NCBI GenBank assembly: GCA_018398805.1
Contig: JAGFBZ010000936.1
Location: forward strand, 930,001-994,000
DNA: 64,000 nucleotides
Direction of reading: 5' to 3'
Source of the DNA: Hirundichthys speculiger
Lineage: Eukaryota > Chordata > Actinopteri > Beloniformes > Exocoetidae
Shown here: one piece after another, positions 25,301 to 40,300 of the stretch
Position numbering within the stretch: position 1 is the first letter of the stretch
How the letters are laid out: every line of letters starts with the position of its first letter
Notes under the pieces: generated by a model
The model's input: the letters and a program-made list of their open reading frames with translations, nothing else
The model's database searches: none
What the model was told of the DNA's origin: nothing
Program-made: the position numbers and the translations under genes

Positions 25301-28300
25301 AAGGTTGTAGCACAGTATGACAATATATCATGATGAATATTTAGCTAAATCTTCTTTGCTAAAACTCCCATTTCATTGCTTCTTCTTCTTAAGGAAAACG
25401 TTAATCTGTGTAATTTATTTTTTGTAATTATTTATGAGCGTTGGATCAGACAATGATGAAATTAGGGTGTTTGGACACTTAAAATGAACTCTGGATATAG
25501 CAGAGGAGGTCTCAGTCTGGTTCAGCTCCACACTTACACCCAGTGGTTTCAGGCCACAGATTGGTTTGCTTCACCTGAGCATTAGGAACATAAAGCACTC
25601 CAGGTCCACTTGATATTCTGGTTCCTCGGCTTTCCATCCAAACGAGGAATGGTCTGGCCGTTCCAAAGCAGCTAGTATAAACAGAGAACTGGGTCCTTTT
25701 ACCTAATGAACTTAGACTGTGGAAGCAACATGAACAAATGACCTTTAATATTGGTTCATTTTTTGCCACTGAGGACCTTAAAAAGGACCATATGTGAAAG
25801 CAGGCACTGATATGTTAGTGTTCCTGTTGTATTTGTAAATGTTTAAAATACAGGCAGATGACAAGTTAAGGGACAAAACATCAGTCTCTTACTAAGGTGT
25901 TTTGGAGGCTGTGTGCTCCACATTTTTTTTATTGATAGAAGTTTGTAGCTGTCAGAGTTTGGCTTTCTGAGACATGTAAAAGTTTAAAACCAATGTTCCC
26001 TGCAACCCTATGACCAGAAGAAGATATTCGAACTGTCTCCCTCCATTCTCTTGCTATTTCTGTGTCGGTTTGCTCAAAGAGCCAATAGTATTGTATATGA
26101 ATTTGTTCCACTGCCATACATTACAAGAAAATCTAACGCTCTTTATGCGCTGGGAGAACGGCTCAATAATTCTCTTTGAAGTGATCCTTCGAGTTATTTT
26201 GGGTTACAAGAGGGAGTAATAGGGTTATCTATGGTTTAAAGCCCGACCAGCAAAGCAGCTTCTACTCTATGCAACGCCCTTAGCTTTGTATCCAGTGGAT
26301 GCAGCAGAGTGCATATCTCAGCTGAGCAGACATAATTGGGTAGTCGAGAGGTGTCTTTGTTGTAAAATACATAGCCTGTCTCAGTCGTTTCCCAGTAATC
26401 AGGTTTCAGTCAGATTCTTGTATGGCTAATTAAGCAGGACTCTTGAAAGTCCAGGCCCTTTTTGTCAATGCTGCGTGTGAGTATGTGTCCATACACACTA
26501 GTTGACTTACTAAGGTAACAACTCCCACTCTGACAATATTACTGAGCTGCTTACACTGATCCTCTAAAAACAGGAGAAACAAACTCACCCACAAGCACAC
26601 AAACACATACAGACACATACAAACACACAAGCACACACATAACCCTCGAGAAATGTGAGAAATGGCAGAGTGCAAGATTGAAAATACTGTTTGGACTGGC
26701 CCACAGCGTGACATACCGTTATGAAACACAGCACAGACGCACACTTACAGCACCAGTCACCAACCTGAGTTGTTATACTTGAAATTCTCAGGCTACGTAA
26801 GATGTTTACATCAGTGTGCTGAAATCCAAATGGATTAAAAAAGATTACCTTCATTATTCTGACATGACATGATCCTACTTTTTTCCATGACTCTAGGGGC
26901 AGTGGTAGGATACATTTATTTCCTCATAGGGTGAACTGATTTAATGTTGATTAAATGTTATTGCCAATCACTCCTGAACTCTGGCCTTGAATAAAAATTA
27001 GATCAGACCTTTCAAGTTGCAAGTTCGATAACCCCAGGTATAAAACACAAGAGAATATGTATTCCTAAATATTTCTGTACTTTATTACAAACCCTCAGCA
27101 GACTTTGTAATAGTAATAACACTTAGAACATTTGTATTACAAAAAGAAAAGGTATTCAATTACCTATTTGGAGGAAACTATATAAAATAAAATCCTTCAT
27201 GAAAGACTTTACAAATAAGCATAACTTCAGACACTGCATTAAAATAGCTTCAAAAACAGTGTAACACTAAATTAAAATATAAAGAGCAGTGTAACAGAAA
27301 GGTAAACAAGTCTTTTGCACATGTGAACAATAACAGTGAAAGTAGAGAAAGAGGAGATTAGGAGAAAGATGACTAGTGCCTGTAAAACAGAAAAACAAAA
27401 AAATTAGCAACATAACGTCTCTGGTAAAATATAAAAATGTGAAATAAAATAATGGAATGGAGGGAAAGAAACATAAGTATGAGAGGAGAGAAAAGGGCCT
27501 AAAGAAATAAACTGTTTAAGGGAGAGGGAAAATAAAAAGTGTGAAGAAGAGAGAACAGCAAGAGACAGAAAGGAGAGAGGGTGGTTAGTTGGTTGATATA
27601 GTTTGGGAGGTTGTAGGTTGTAACATGTTAGAAAGTTTAGTCAGGCTAGTGAGAGGAATGGAGTCGAGCGTTGTGTGCTGTGTTGTGTCTTGCTTCAACT
27701 TGAAAAAGTAGAGCGTTGAAATATTTTAAGCTTATCTTAAGCTGCTTCAGCTTGATGTTGTTGAAGCAGTAGTTAAACAGGCTGAAGCAATACTCCTTGT
27801 ATTTTAAGAAATTTAAAGAGTAAGGCGAACAGTGCCCTCATTTATGAAAGTGAAACTAGGCCATTCCTATGATCAATGTTAAAATCCAGATTGAAATTGT
27901 TTGCACCCATTCCTACTGCTCTTCTCCACCAAGCACAGCCAGCCTGTTGAGACCATGGAGTTCTAGGATGTTGCTTTGACAAATTTATCATATATACTGT
28001 ATAATCAAAGCAGAGTGCTGAGTGTGCTGTTTTACTGGAGCTGAAGGAAGCATATAATAAAGAAGTGACAAGACAGCTATGACCTACCTAAATAAAGTCC
28101 CACTCATAGTCCAGCAAGTTCTTCAGCAGTGTGGCGACATGTGGGTTGACAGTTTCGGCCCTTTTCTGAACCACCTTGCCAGTCCTCTTGGAGATGACCT
28201 TTCCATGGGTGGCCTTGCTACCTCTTTCAGGATTTATACCCACAAACCATCTTTAAAAAAAGAGAGAGAGGGAAAAAAGTACCAAATACTGCAAATGGAT

Positions 28301-31300
28301 AATTATCAAATTAGTCTGGTGACAGGAAATGTACCTATGACTGCTTAGCCCATAAATAATTATTGTAAAATGTGACAATAATTTCAGGCACCTAAAGAGA
28401 AATTTTTGCTGAAAACAATTTGAAAGGAGGTGCTGCCTTAAATGTGCAATTGCAGGACACACTCTCTATTAAAAAGGGCTCTATTGCCAATACAAGTGGA
28501 AGCTCTTCCTTTTCCAGTCATCAAATAGGCCTCTAAATCATCTTAACCATCCCCACTCATGTTGCATAAGGTGATTTGTTTTAAATTTCTAAACTGAATG
28601 AGAAAGACAGGTATTACTACAATAGAGTATAATAAAGTGTGTTTAAAAAGGTTTTAATGTTGCTTCTGAGAAGAGCACACCTTTACATCTGATGAAATAC
28701 TGGCGAGCCCAGGTCCTCACTCCCTTTTGATGATCCTCCTGTTCCTTCCCGTTTTTGATTGCACAGTCAGCTCTATGATAGCACAAATAAATACAAGTTA
28801 ATCTTCACACTGTAATTGGCAATTAACTGTAATGATGCATGTTCATTTAAATAAATGCCAGTTAAGTCATCGTCCTTCTCTGAATGGGGTAACACAGAAG
28901 TGAAAGCCCTTGCTTTTGTGACAAGAAGCCTATTCATATGAACAGGGTATTAGTGATGAATTTCCAAGGAAATTTTCAAAGACTGCGCACAGGTAGTGTG
29001 TTTTAATGTTACCCATGGATGTATACATGAAGAACAGTTCTACGTCACTCAGCAGCTGCTCTGCAAAACAAGGTAGACCGAGCTAACACAACAGACTTCT
29101 ATTTGCTGTGTGGAAGTGAAGCAGCCTGGCCTACTTTTTTTTTCCTGCAAGCACAAAATCACACAGGCAACACTGTTTAGATCCTCAGGTCAAGTGGGGT
29201 CCAAACTTACTGTTTATCACCACAGGTGCCACTACAGAGAATGAAAACAGATCTCCGAGATAGTTATCTTTACTGTCTATTTTTTAGCTGGCTTCAATTG
29301 AGTCTAAGGATACCCTAACGTTATCTTATTTATAGAACTATTTCATGAAAGGCTGAAAATCTGATGTACTGTTAATAGGATGTCCTATATTAGTAAGAAC
29401 TTTTAAATGAAATTAAATGAGTAAGTGATAAAATGCTAACACACCTTACAAATGTGTGTTAGCACTGCTAACATTAGCTAACTGAGTTCAAGCTTGACAA
29501 GTTACAGAGCTTACTTTGCCAATTTAAGCAGCCTGACCAGGTGAAACAGACCTAATGAAATAGTCTATTATTTATAATGTCAACTGTTTAATAATCATGC
29601 AGACAAAACAATACTGGACACTTTTTGGAGATAAGAATAATGTTACCTCTTTGGTTGAAGTCCACATGGACTGCTTGGAATGATGAAGCTGTGCTGTCCA
29701 AAGTCAGGTTCAGAAATATCCTGTCACATCTTGTCACTCAAAAATGACTTGAGTGATGTGAAAAGTTTGATTAATAAAGAAGTGGTATCATCAAAATAGA
29801 AACATAAGCCCACAATTGTCAGTAAGATGCTGATCAGTAGTGACAAGACTTGTGAAGGAATGTGGTGCCTATCTCCACCGCTTGACAGAAAATACTGTTT
29901 TATACTGTTAAATTACAGTTTGTAATTCTTAACCAAGCATTAACTGTTTATTTACATGATAGGATGAATATTTAACAATATTTTACAATTTCTTTAAAAA
30001 ATACGGTAAGATACTGTTCTAACATCGGAAATTTACAGCAATCCATAGTTTTATGCTGTTATTGTTGTTGTTATTGTTAACTGACTGATTTAACTGTTAA
30101 TTTACATGCTGTAGGATGAATATTTAACAGTATTTTACAATTATTATAAAAAAACAGTAAGATACTGTTGTAAATTCACCCTAAATTTACAGAAATTCAT
30201 TACAGCGTGCACAAACATTAGTGTTCATGTAGCTGAGCAATAGCTTTGAAGCTGATCCCTCACAAAGTGACTTCATCAGGGTTAGAGCTGCAAATCACCC
30301 TCAAAGGTCTTTTTGGATGAGCTATTTGCAGAGTGGATGATGGAAAGTGAAGAGAAAGCCAAGCTCAGAATTTCAAGTATCTCTCAAGTTGGGTGTTGAG
30401 CATCTATTTGGCAGTCAGCAACCACTTCTTACACGGCTGTCAACTGCAGTCTTCTGTTAAAGGTGGGGAGGGTAGTTCTCTGTGCATTATTCATAAGATT
30501 CAGGCTATCATCAGCTGAAGGTTTTTTAAATTGATGTTTGCAAAGAACAACAAACTCGACAGATGGTTTTCTGGAGAATCATAAGTTCTGCACATCGTTA
30601 GAGTTTTCATGGCCATCTTTTCTCCTCCCAGCTCTCAGCATATGCTGCTTCTGGTCCGGCTTTGTTTGTATGTTGTTGATTTGGAGTTCTTTGGATACAA
30701 TTTGGATACAACCTGTAATCTATTTTAACCCCTCTGTAATTTTCTTGACACAGTGTTTGATTCCTATTGTAAAAAGTGAAATCAGATAAAATAAGTCACT
30801 GAGGTCTGTATTTCTTTGCATCCTGCTCTTGTTTTTAGTGTCTGTTTTTCACTTCTGTAGTAATCAAGTTACATTTTCTAATATGGAACTGCTTTAACAT
30901 AGTACTAAATCTAAATATTTGAAACATATAGGCTGAAAATATGAATAAGATACCTAAAACATAAACCAACACATTCAAATGGGGGACAATGTAGATACAA
31001 TATAAATGTGTGTTTATTACATGAAAAGTCATTGTGATTTTTATCGCATGAACAGATTCAAGCAGCTGTGATTTCTCTCCACAACAGTAATTCCTTCAGT
31101 TTAACAAAAACTGTACAGACTTGAGTACATGATACAAGCAAAGGGACCGTTCTCTGGAAGCATGACAAGGGAGCTTTTCTGGTTCGTGTGCACGGCACAC
31201 AACTATGACAAGCTCTTTTTATGTGGTTATGTAATTTCCATAGTCCACTCCATCAGGTCCAGTCCCAAGATTCCTGTGTTGAAATGTCATCCTTTTTTTC

Positions 31301-34300
31301 TCCCTTTTTCTTTTTTTTTTTGTGTGTATATACTTGCATTATGCCTAAGTTTTTATGAGAATGCTAAACGACACCGCCAATGAAACGCTTACTTGGAAGA
31401 GAACTCGAGCTGCGATGCAAAAGTACTAAAAAGTACTGTGTGGAAGTGTGTGTGAAGGGGTGAATGTGACTCATAGTGTAAAGCTCTTTGAATGGTCAAG
31501 ACTAGAGGATTGCTTTATAAATGCAGTGTCAGTGAGGCTCTGCTTTTGTATTTGTGTGCTTCTTGGTGCACTCTGTTTTGAGCACATCTGCACATGAGCT
31601 AGATGAGAATTTGTCATTTGCTTTGAGAAGAAAATGAAATGACCATCTTGACATTTGGGCAGATGCAGACAGGTTGTGTATTTGGTTGTGAATGAATGAG
31701 TCACATCATCTGAACTATTCCCTTAAATGAGATGTTATATGGTCCATGATGACTGACATATCGAATCTATTGAGATATAAGTTGTGTTTATTATACTAAA
31801 TTAATGCATCCTGCAGCAGAACAAACGTACCAGCCTCACACCCGCATTCAAAGTGCACAAGCTTTATTACATATTTGAAGAGAGCAGATACCTGATATCT
31901 GTTTGATAATCATGTCAGTCTGGAGCACTGACTCATTCACAGTATGCTCCCATCTTTTTCTTTCACTCCATCTGTTATTTCTGTGCTACTCCTCTATGCT
32001 CTGATGTGTCTTGACCATTGTGAGGGACTTGGTCTGATAATATTGTTTAATTATGCAATTAGTGACCACAGAGGAAATTAGGCTTTGACGTTTTCCTTTT
32101 TGCATCCTTATCTGATCCGTACTCCTCAAAGTTACTCCTCCTCTTTGAAATGACTTATTAGGTTGTTGTTGTTTTTTTTTTAAGTAAAAAAAGAGGTTTC
32201 TTTTTTGCGCTGCTTTATATAGCTCTTGTAGTGCCATTCTTGAACGCTCATTGCAAAGCAAAAACACTGACAACTGACCTCTTTCTGCCTTACTTGATTA
32301 TCATTTGCTTCATGGCAGAAGTGCTCAGATTAGAAAATGAAGTACAACCCATCTGGCTGACTGGTGTAGAACACATCATCATGTTCATCATTAGCTCTGT
32401 CCGTCCTGAAAACCGTGTACACATTATATTTCAAACACAACACGTCAAAAAAATGTTGGCTCCTTTTGTAAGAAGCTGAATTCTAGTGTGTTGAAGCTAT
32501 TGTTCTCATGACGGCTTCAATTTTTTTATTCAATTCAATTTTATTTGTATAGCGTCTATTACAATGCAAGTTGTCTCTAGGCGCTTTACAGAGACCCCGA
32601 GCATATGTCATCAACTAAAATTATAATATTAAATCCTAATCAAAGAAAAAGGGCTAGTAAAAAAACTCCCATAGCTGGAGAAAAAAACCTTTAACTCAAA
32701 CAGTTGCAAGGAAAAACTCCACCTTAAAAGGTAGAAAAACCTCAAGCAACCTTGATCAGGACCTGGCTCATAAAGGGGGGCCTTCCTTCCAAAGCCCAGC
32801 TGGTAAAAAAAAAGAAAAGAGGAGGGATATAGGACAGAGAGAGGATGGAGGACAGAGAGAGGAAAGCACATACATCCTGGCAATACCAGATTGGACAAAA
32901 TGTATCAATAACTATTATCCATTAACTGGAGAATGAAGAATTCCATGTACTTATATTCTGACTGGTACATTGTTAGTACTTGGTCTACAGAGGACAGCAA
33001 AAAAAACTATGGGAACAGTGGAATGCAGATACATTTATGAGATGTTCCTAATTAACTTGAAATATAAACAAGTAGAGATTATTTCATTGTCATTATACAG
33101 GAGTACAATGAGATTTAAAAAGTAACTATGGATGCAGCAGGAGAAGAAAGGTAAAGGTGGGAAGAGAAGAGGGGTTAGGATACCAGTCAGTGGATCATGT
33201 TGGTGTCTCCCTGCAGCGTAAGCCTATAGCAGCATAGCTATGACGAGGCTTTGTTTCAGACCAGCCTACTCTAGTCTTGGCCTCAGCCATTCCTATACCT
33301 GTAGCTGTGACTACTGGCCCTAACACGCTATTGTTTTGAATAATGATAGGCTTTACTCAACAGAAATGTTTTCAATTTAGCTTTAAAGATGGAGGTGATA
33401 TCAGCCTTCTGAACCCAAACTGGTAGCTGGTTCCATAGTAAAAGTGTCTGATAGCAGAAGGCCCATCCTCCAAATCTACTTTTGAATATTCGATGAACTA
33501 CAAGTAATCCTACACTCTGAGACCAGAGAGCTCTATTAGGAGCATAAAGCGTTATCAGGTCTTGTAAATAACAAGGAGCTTGGCCGTTAAGGGCCTTTTA
33601 TGCGGAAAGCAGAATTTTGATTTTGATTCCAAATTTTACAGGAAGCCAGTGGAGGCAGGCTAACATGGGAGAGACGTGATCTCACTTGCGGATTCCTGTC
33701 AGCACTCACTGCTACAGTTTGGATCAGTTGGAGGCTATTCAGAGAATTTTTCGGACATCCTGCTAATAGCATATTATAATAATCCAGTCTAGAACTGATG
33801 AACGTGTGGATTAGTTTTTCAGCATCACCTTGGGAGAGGATGCTCTTAATCTTATGGAGGTGAAAAAAGGCTGTCTTACAAACCTGATTAATACGCTTTT
33901 TTTTAATGACATGTCCTGATCAAAAATGACTCCAACGTTTTACACAGTTGTACTGGAGGCCAACATAAAATCAGCTAATCCGTTCCTCAAGTGTTTGAGA
34001 CCAAAGGCAATAACCTTTGTTTTGTCCAAATTTAAAAGCAAACAGTTAGAGGATACCCAGGTCTTAATGTCCTAAAGACATGCTTGAAGTTTGCCCAACG
34101 GTTCCTATTCTTCTGGTTTCATGGGTAAGTATAGCTGCGTGTCATCAGCATACCAATGAAAATGTCAGCCCTGCAGACCCTCCCCTGTGCAGAAGAAACG
34201 TCATTAACATGAACTGGAACCTGTCAGATAAATATCATTTAAACGAGCCTAGAGCTGTCCCTTTGATTCCAATATCATGCTGTAACCTGTGCTGTAAAAT

Positions 34301-37300
34301 GCTGTGATTGATGCTATCAAAAGGAGCACTGAGGTCCAGCAGATCCAGTATGGACACTAACCCACTGTCTGAGGGCATGAGGAGGTCGTTGGTGACTCTA
34401 ACCAGTGCCGATTCTGTGCTATGATGTATTCTGAACCCTGACTGAAGAACTTCAAATAGATTATTTCCATGCAGGTGGTCTCCCAGCTGGCTTGCAAGTT
34501 TTCCATAATTTTAGATATAAATGGAATATTGGATATTGGCCAATATTTTGCTAAAATGTCTGGATCAAGAGATGGTTTCATAAGCAAAGGTTTTATAACT
34601 GTTTTTTTTAAAAACCTGTGGTTCATATCCTGATTTTAGAGATAGGTTAATCTGATCTAATATTGATGTACCAAGGAAAGACATGACATTTTTGAGTAGT
34701 TGAGTTGGGATGGCTCCAACAGATATGTGGATGGTTTAGCTTTGCTAAAGGTTAAGGTCAGCTCAGAGAAGCCTACAGGAGAGAAACAGTCTAGAGCCAA
34801 GCCACGACCAAAAGAAGTTAGTGAAACTGAAGAAAAGCTCACAGCCATTTCTGGTTGGGCTTGGTCTATTTCTTCTCTGATTCTGATTATTTTCCCACTA
34901 AAGAAGCTCATAAAGTCTTCACTACTGAGATTAGTGGGAATGCATGGCTCAACAGAGTTGGGACTCTTTGTCAGCATGGCCACAGTGCTGAAGAAAAAAA
35001 CATGGGTGTATTTTCTTCTATTAATGATGAATTATAAGATGCTCTGGCACTGTGAAGAGCTCTTTTGCTCTTTTGTAATGAGCTCTTTTGGGAGTCTACA
35101 GATTTACAAGAGTGCCATTTCCTTTCCATTATTCGTGTTTTTTGCTTCAGCGTGTGGATATGTGAATTATACCTGGGAGCTGAGCTCCGATGGTTAAAGA
35201 CCCTCTTTTTCAGAGGGGCAACAGCATCCAAAGCTGAATGTTAAACATCTGCAGTATTGTTGGCGAGGTGATCAGATTGTTTCCATGAGGTAAAATTCAG
35301 GTCATCACCCTCATTTGTTCTACCATATTCTACCACAGGGAGATAAGAAACAATAGCCTCCTTAGATTTACTCACTTTTTTTTTTTTTCAAAATTTATTT
35401 ATCAACCTTCCACCCACCAAAAAGCATTTCAGATGCTCTTTCTTTACATTTTAAAGAAATGTTAATTTAACTGTTAATTTAAATAGAAATAAGTTATGTT
35501 TATCATCCTTTGTGGATTTGTTGAAAATTCCAATGGATGCAAATATTCTACAAAATGTAATCCTTTTAACTTATTTATTACCCATGTCACAAGACAGAAG
35601 CTGCAGTGAACAGTGTGAGTATTTGTTTAAATCAGCGTTTTGCTTAACACTGTGTCTGCTGTGACATGAGAAACATTAAGTGAGCCAGCCGGGGTTTGCA
35701 TCTCTTAGCACCTGCTGCCTTTGCATCCTGCATATTCACCACGGTGACTGGACCAAAAAGCTGGTGCTGAGGTTGCTAGGTGGACACACAGACACGTACT
35801 CCCCTCGTCACAGTTGGACATGAGGGCATGCTGGTATTGTAATTAGAGCGAGGATGGCACTTTTCACTTGTTATTCATCATGTGGCATGGCTGCAAGGTG
35901 ACTTCGAGGGCTCTTTCGCCCACTTTGTGCTGGCTCACATACAAAAATACATAACAGACCTTGACAGATGTCAGTGTAGCATTCAGCCCACATGCACCTC
36001 TCAGTCTTTTGTTTTTGATTTTAGTCACACAGCTGCACACGCATGCTTGATCACCTGTCATGTCCAGTACTTAGCTGTGTGGTCACTAGCTGAGTAATTA
36101 GCCGATGCCACCAAGCCCTCAGAACCCTGATGAAACTGCCGTGTTCACCGAAAACATTTGTTACTCACATACTTCATCAGCTCATCAGTGGCCACTCAAC
36201 GCACCACGACAGATGTCAGGAAAAAGATCAAGAAGGAAAAATGAAAGGAAAGGGTTAGCAACATTTGGGTGGTGTCCATGATGAAATTAAGTGATGTTGT
36301 GCAGAATTGCTCTGCTGATGTGTCTTTCAGTTTGCAGCCAGTCACTCCTCTTGGATGACAGAGCCTGTGACACGCTTGTGTCACATTAGACGGGCTGAAA
36401 ATGTAAGCAAAGTAAGGAAAAACAAACAATCTTATCTATCCAAACCCAACAGCAAAAGTAAATGATTGAAAAGGCATCATAAAGGTGTTGAAGTGATGCT
36501 CTGTAAATATTACTTTGTAGGAAAGATTTAGGTTCTCATATTGACTAAATTCTTTTTTTTTAACTTAAGTGAAGATTGAATTTAATAAGTCAAGTTCTTC
36601 CTGTGGAGTTTGACTTTCCGTGACCTTTGTTTTATGATGGGATTGCAGATTGTTTCCATATTAAGGGTCTGTAAAGGCTGCGCCATCTGTTGCAAAAGTC
36701 ATTGTCACTAAAAATAGTTTTCTGTGGACTGAGTGTATGTTTGAGGTCATTATGTTCCTCCCTGATGCTCCTGCATATTGGATAAGAATCTAAACAAGTG
36801 CCTAAGTCAGGTCCATTTATTTACTTATTCAGAAATGCCCAGTTTGAAGAAATGAAATCCAAAGAGCTGCTTGATGTAAAGCTGATCTGTAAAGCCAGGT
36901 GTTCTAGATGTGCACCTCAACAGTTACTGGGTTTTTTGTAGTTGTGTTGTTTTTCTGTTTTTTTTTTTTCTTTGTAACCCTTCAATTATCATTTTCAGAC
37001 TTTTGCACAGAAAAAAAGGAAAAAAAATTAAAGAGTAAAAATATATTTTTTTGTAAAAAAAAAAAATAGTCAGCTAGTAAACCCAGCATTTGCATTTGAT
37101 TATATTTTTTATTCAGTGGAACAATTTGAAAACTATCTGGGTTAAAATCTTTTAACAAATGTAGCTTTTGTCTCTGAAGGGCATTATTATAATTTTTTTA
37201 ATTTCTCTTTTATTTACAGACAGCTTAAGAGCCAGCCTGAGATAATTAAAGGTGCAACTTGACCTATTAAGTGCCAGTGAAATTGTTTTACATCATTCAA

Positions 37301-40300
37301 AGTGAGCCGAGGTGTAGCTGTACCTTTCTGGGATCATTTTGTAGAGAAATTCTGAGATAATGTATCAGTCCATAGCCATAAGACATCAAGTTCTGCTGAC
37401 CCATTGTCCTGTTACTGAGGCACTGAACATCTGGCTGTACAGATGGATGGAACACATACAGGGCAAAGAAAACTCATCAGACCCCATTTACCGTTCCATC
37501 CAGATTGTGTGCTGCAGACCCATATGCTTCGCCAAAAAGAGTCATAAATTGTGATTTAAACTGAGTTCAAGTTCATCCCTGTCCTGCTGCTTCAGTCCGT
37601 GTTATCCAGCCTCAGGGAGAGCTCATGTGCATCGGTGGGTCTGTGGCACTTCTGTCCAGTCATCCATTCTGCCCATTTAAGAACACATTTAAGAACAGTG
37701 GATATGGCGTGATGCAGTTTTGAAATTTCCCCTCATTCCAGGGATGTCAACTTTCCGCAAATCCGCGGATTTCTGACTTTTTTCCATCCTGGGGGTCATT
37801 TTTGAGATACGTGTAAATCCGGTTTAACATTTTCGGGGGGGGGGGGGGGTGTTACCCTCCACGAACCTCCACTAAGCTCCACTAACCTCCGACTCGGCCG
37901 AGTGAGAAGATGATCCAATGATCGGACCCAGCAGAGACTGTGGTCGGCGTGACGTGAATTCTCGATTGCGATTGGTTGATTGAGACCAGGGCATGATCAC
38001 TGAGCCTTTGGTCCGGCTGACGTCACTATCTGTCTTGTTGACATAGCGTTGGGGAATCCAACGAAATCCAGGTTATCAGCTGCCATCACAGCCGAATCAA
38101 TGGTCAAAGTGAGCCCGAAGCACATATTTTCTGATATTACTTCTCCCTTTCTTGTTTGGATGGATGAAAACACTAGAATTTCGATGTGAAATGAGGTGAA
38201 AAAAAATTACACTGTGACCAGCGATTCACCATGCCCCATGGTTGTCAAATGCTGAAAAAATGAGTTATTATGTTGCCAGACGTATCAAATGGCTGATTTC
38301 AGGTCAGTTTCTATCAAATTGTTGCGATGAAAGAACTACCAGCAGTAATAATGAATCTGTGACTTATATCAGTGGTTCCCAAACTTTTAATACTGCGTAC
38401 CACCTGAGAAACTGTTCAGCTCTCTGAGTACCACCATGATGACCAACTTTAAAATATATACCTTCTCAATTAGCTTTAAATTCACAGGAGAGTTGTTTTT
38501 TTTATTTTATTATTCAAAATATTTATTCAAATTTTTTTGGGGGGGGGGCTGCCCAAATTTTCTTACAGCCCCCCCGCTTCGCCAAACCACTTTTAGAGTT
38601 TTTCCCAATTTCCTGTTGACATCCCTGTTATTCTCAGCGAAGGTTCAAATTTAAAGCAACAGTAACAATTTTCACATCTTTTCAGTACAGTCAGGTGTTG
38701 TGAAGACAAAGGGGTGTAAATGCTCCAGAAAATGTTTTACTGAGGTTTTCAGATTTCAGATAGCATCAAATGGAATATTTTTAGGCTGGAGTCTCAAAAA
38801 TGAGTCCTGGACATCAATACCAAAGGCAACCTATGTTTTTATATGCATTTCGACTGTATTTGCTCTTTTAAGTCTTAATTCAATCGAATTGCATAGGAGA
38901 GTGATGTGATACTTTTACGATTTCTTTCTTTCTTTCTTTTTTTTAACGTATTTATCTGACTCTCTATGTTGAAAGAACTCATGGGATCGCACCTAAAGAA
39001 AATAACTTTACTATTATAGTGTTTCTACTCTAAATCAAACATACCCTATAAAAGACATTTACACATAAAAGATACTCACGGTGCCGTCAGTTTTCTTTGT
39101 GAGGTGCTGACAGTTTGAGGTATTAAACGAAGTCTCCTAAAGCTTCCATTTGCCACACACAGACAGATACAATGAAAGCCGTCAGCTTCAAATTGAAGAA
39201 GTGAGCATGATGTGAAATAGAAATAGCTTTAAAAAAAAAAAACCTCTATTCTCTGATATACAGACCTTCAGCACATTTAGGTCCAATGCCCCATCAGTCA
39301 GAGTATGTGCATCATAGCGCACATTTGTTTCACTACCGTGTCAGTCAGAATAATGTTTTGGCAAAGAAAGGTGGATTGTGTAAAGGGGGGAGGGGGGGCA
39401 ACATAAAAGCCTGTTAAGAGCAGTGTTGCCTAAAGCTGTAGTTGTCTAATCACACTAACATGAGTTTGTGCTCACATTGTCCCATCTCCACTCAGCTGGG
39501 TAATTTTAAGTCCTTTTGTGGAGCAGCGAGAGTGATTCAGCTGTGGCATTTCAGCTTGATGAAAAGCATGTGCAATGCTGGAAAGGTACTAATGTGTTCA
39601 TCTTTCCATTCAGCATGGGCTGCTCTGCAAAAACCATCCAGTCAAATAGGCTCCACAGAGGCCTGAATGCAATATTTTTGAAAGTATATTTTAAGTGATT
39701 GACTTTCACTTTTCAATTTCTGCTTTCCAGGTAACAAATGCAGAAATTCTAGCCAACAGTAAAAACGAATCAGCTACGAGTCACATCTAGTGCTGGAGTA
39801 TCATAAAAGCACTGAAGCTGCTCATTCAAGACTGACTATAGTCAGAGTTTCCTGCCACAAAATGTGTAAATTAGGTTTGCAGCAATGTTGATGTTGATTC
39901 AGTAATCAACAGTCATTTGGATGACATTTTTATAATGTGTAACTTTTGAGCATAAGCGGCGTACGTTTGTCTCAACCTTGAGGCTTTAGGTCTTGCTGAG
40001 CCCTGCGAGAGGTAATAAACCTGTCTGCGACTCAGCATGCCTTGCAAAACCTTAACGGGGCGAGATTTCTGCAGAGTTGCATGAGAAAGCTCACTGTCTA
40101 TATCTCCCAAATAAGCCCTGACATGTAATTCCCCTCACCTTGCCGCCTCAGGGGTGTGTTGGTCCCATAAATAAACACCCTCTCAAACTGGAAGGTCACT
40201 CTAAACTTTAACCTTCCCTGCAAATTTCGCTAGTTGCCCCTAAAAGAATAGGCTATTTGATTGTGGAAGGATTTGTAGGATGAGTCAATAAGTCGCCCCT

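Noticed and set aside
28079..28348. 89-codon + strand open frame
   Set aside because: The opposite strand gives a more protein-like reading with an acceptor and an end stop, so the + frame is probably its shadow.
30307..30378. Short + strand exon-like frame [20 protein letters not shown]
   Set aside because: The peptide is protein-like and flanked by AG and GT, but it is only 24 codons, fits no elmo1 junction and has no partner exon nearby.
34700..35197. 165-codon + strand open frame
   Set aside because: It is the antisense shadow of the minus-strand LINE, whose polymerase motifs read clearly on the other strand.
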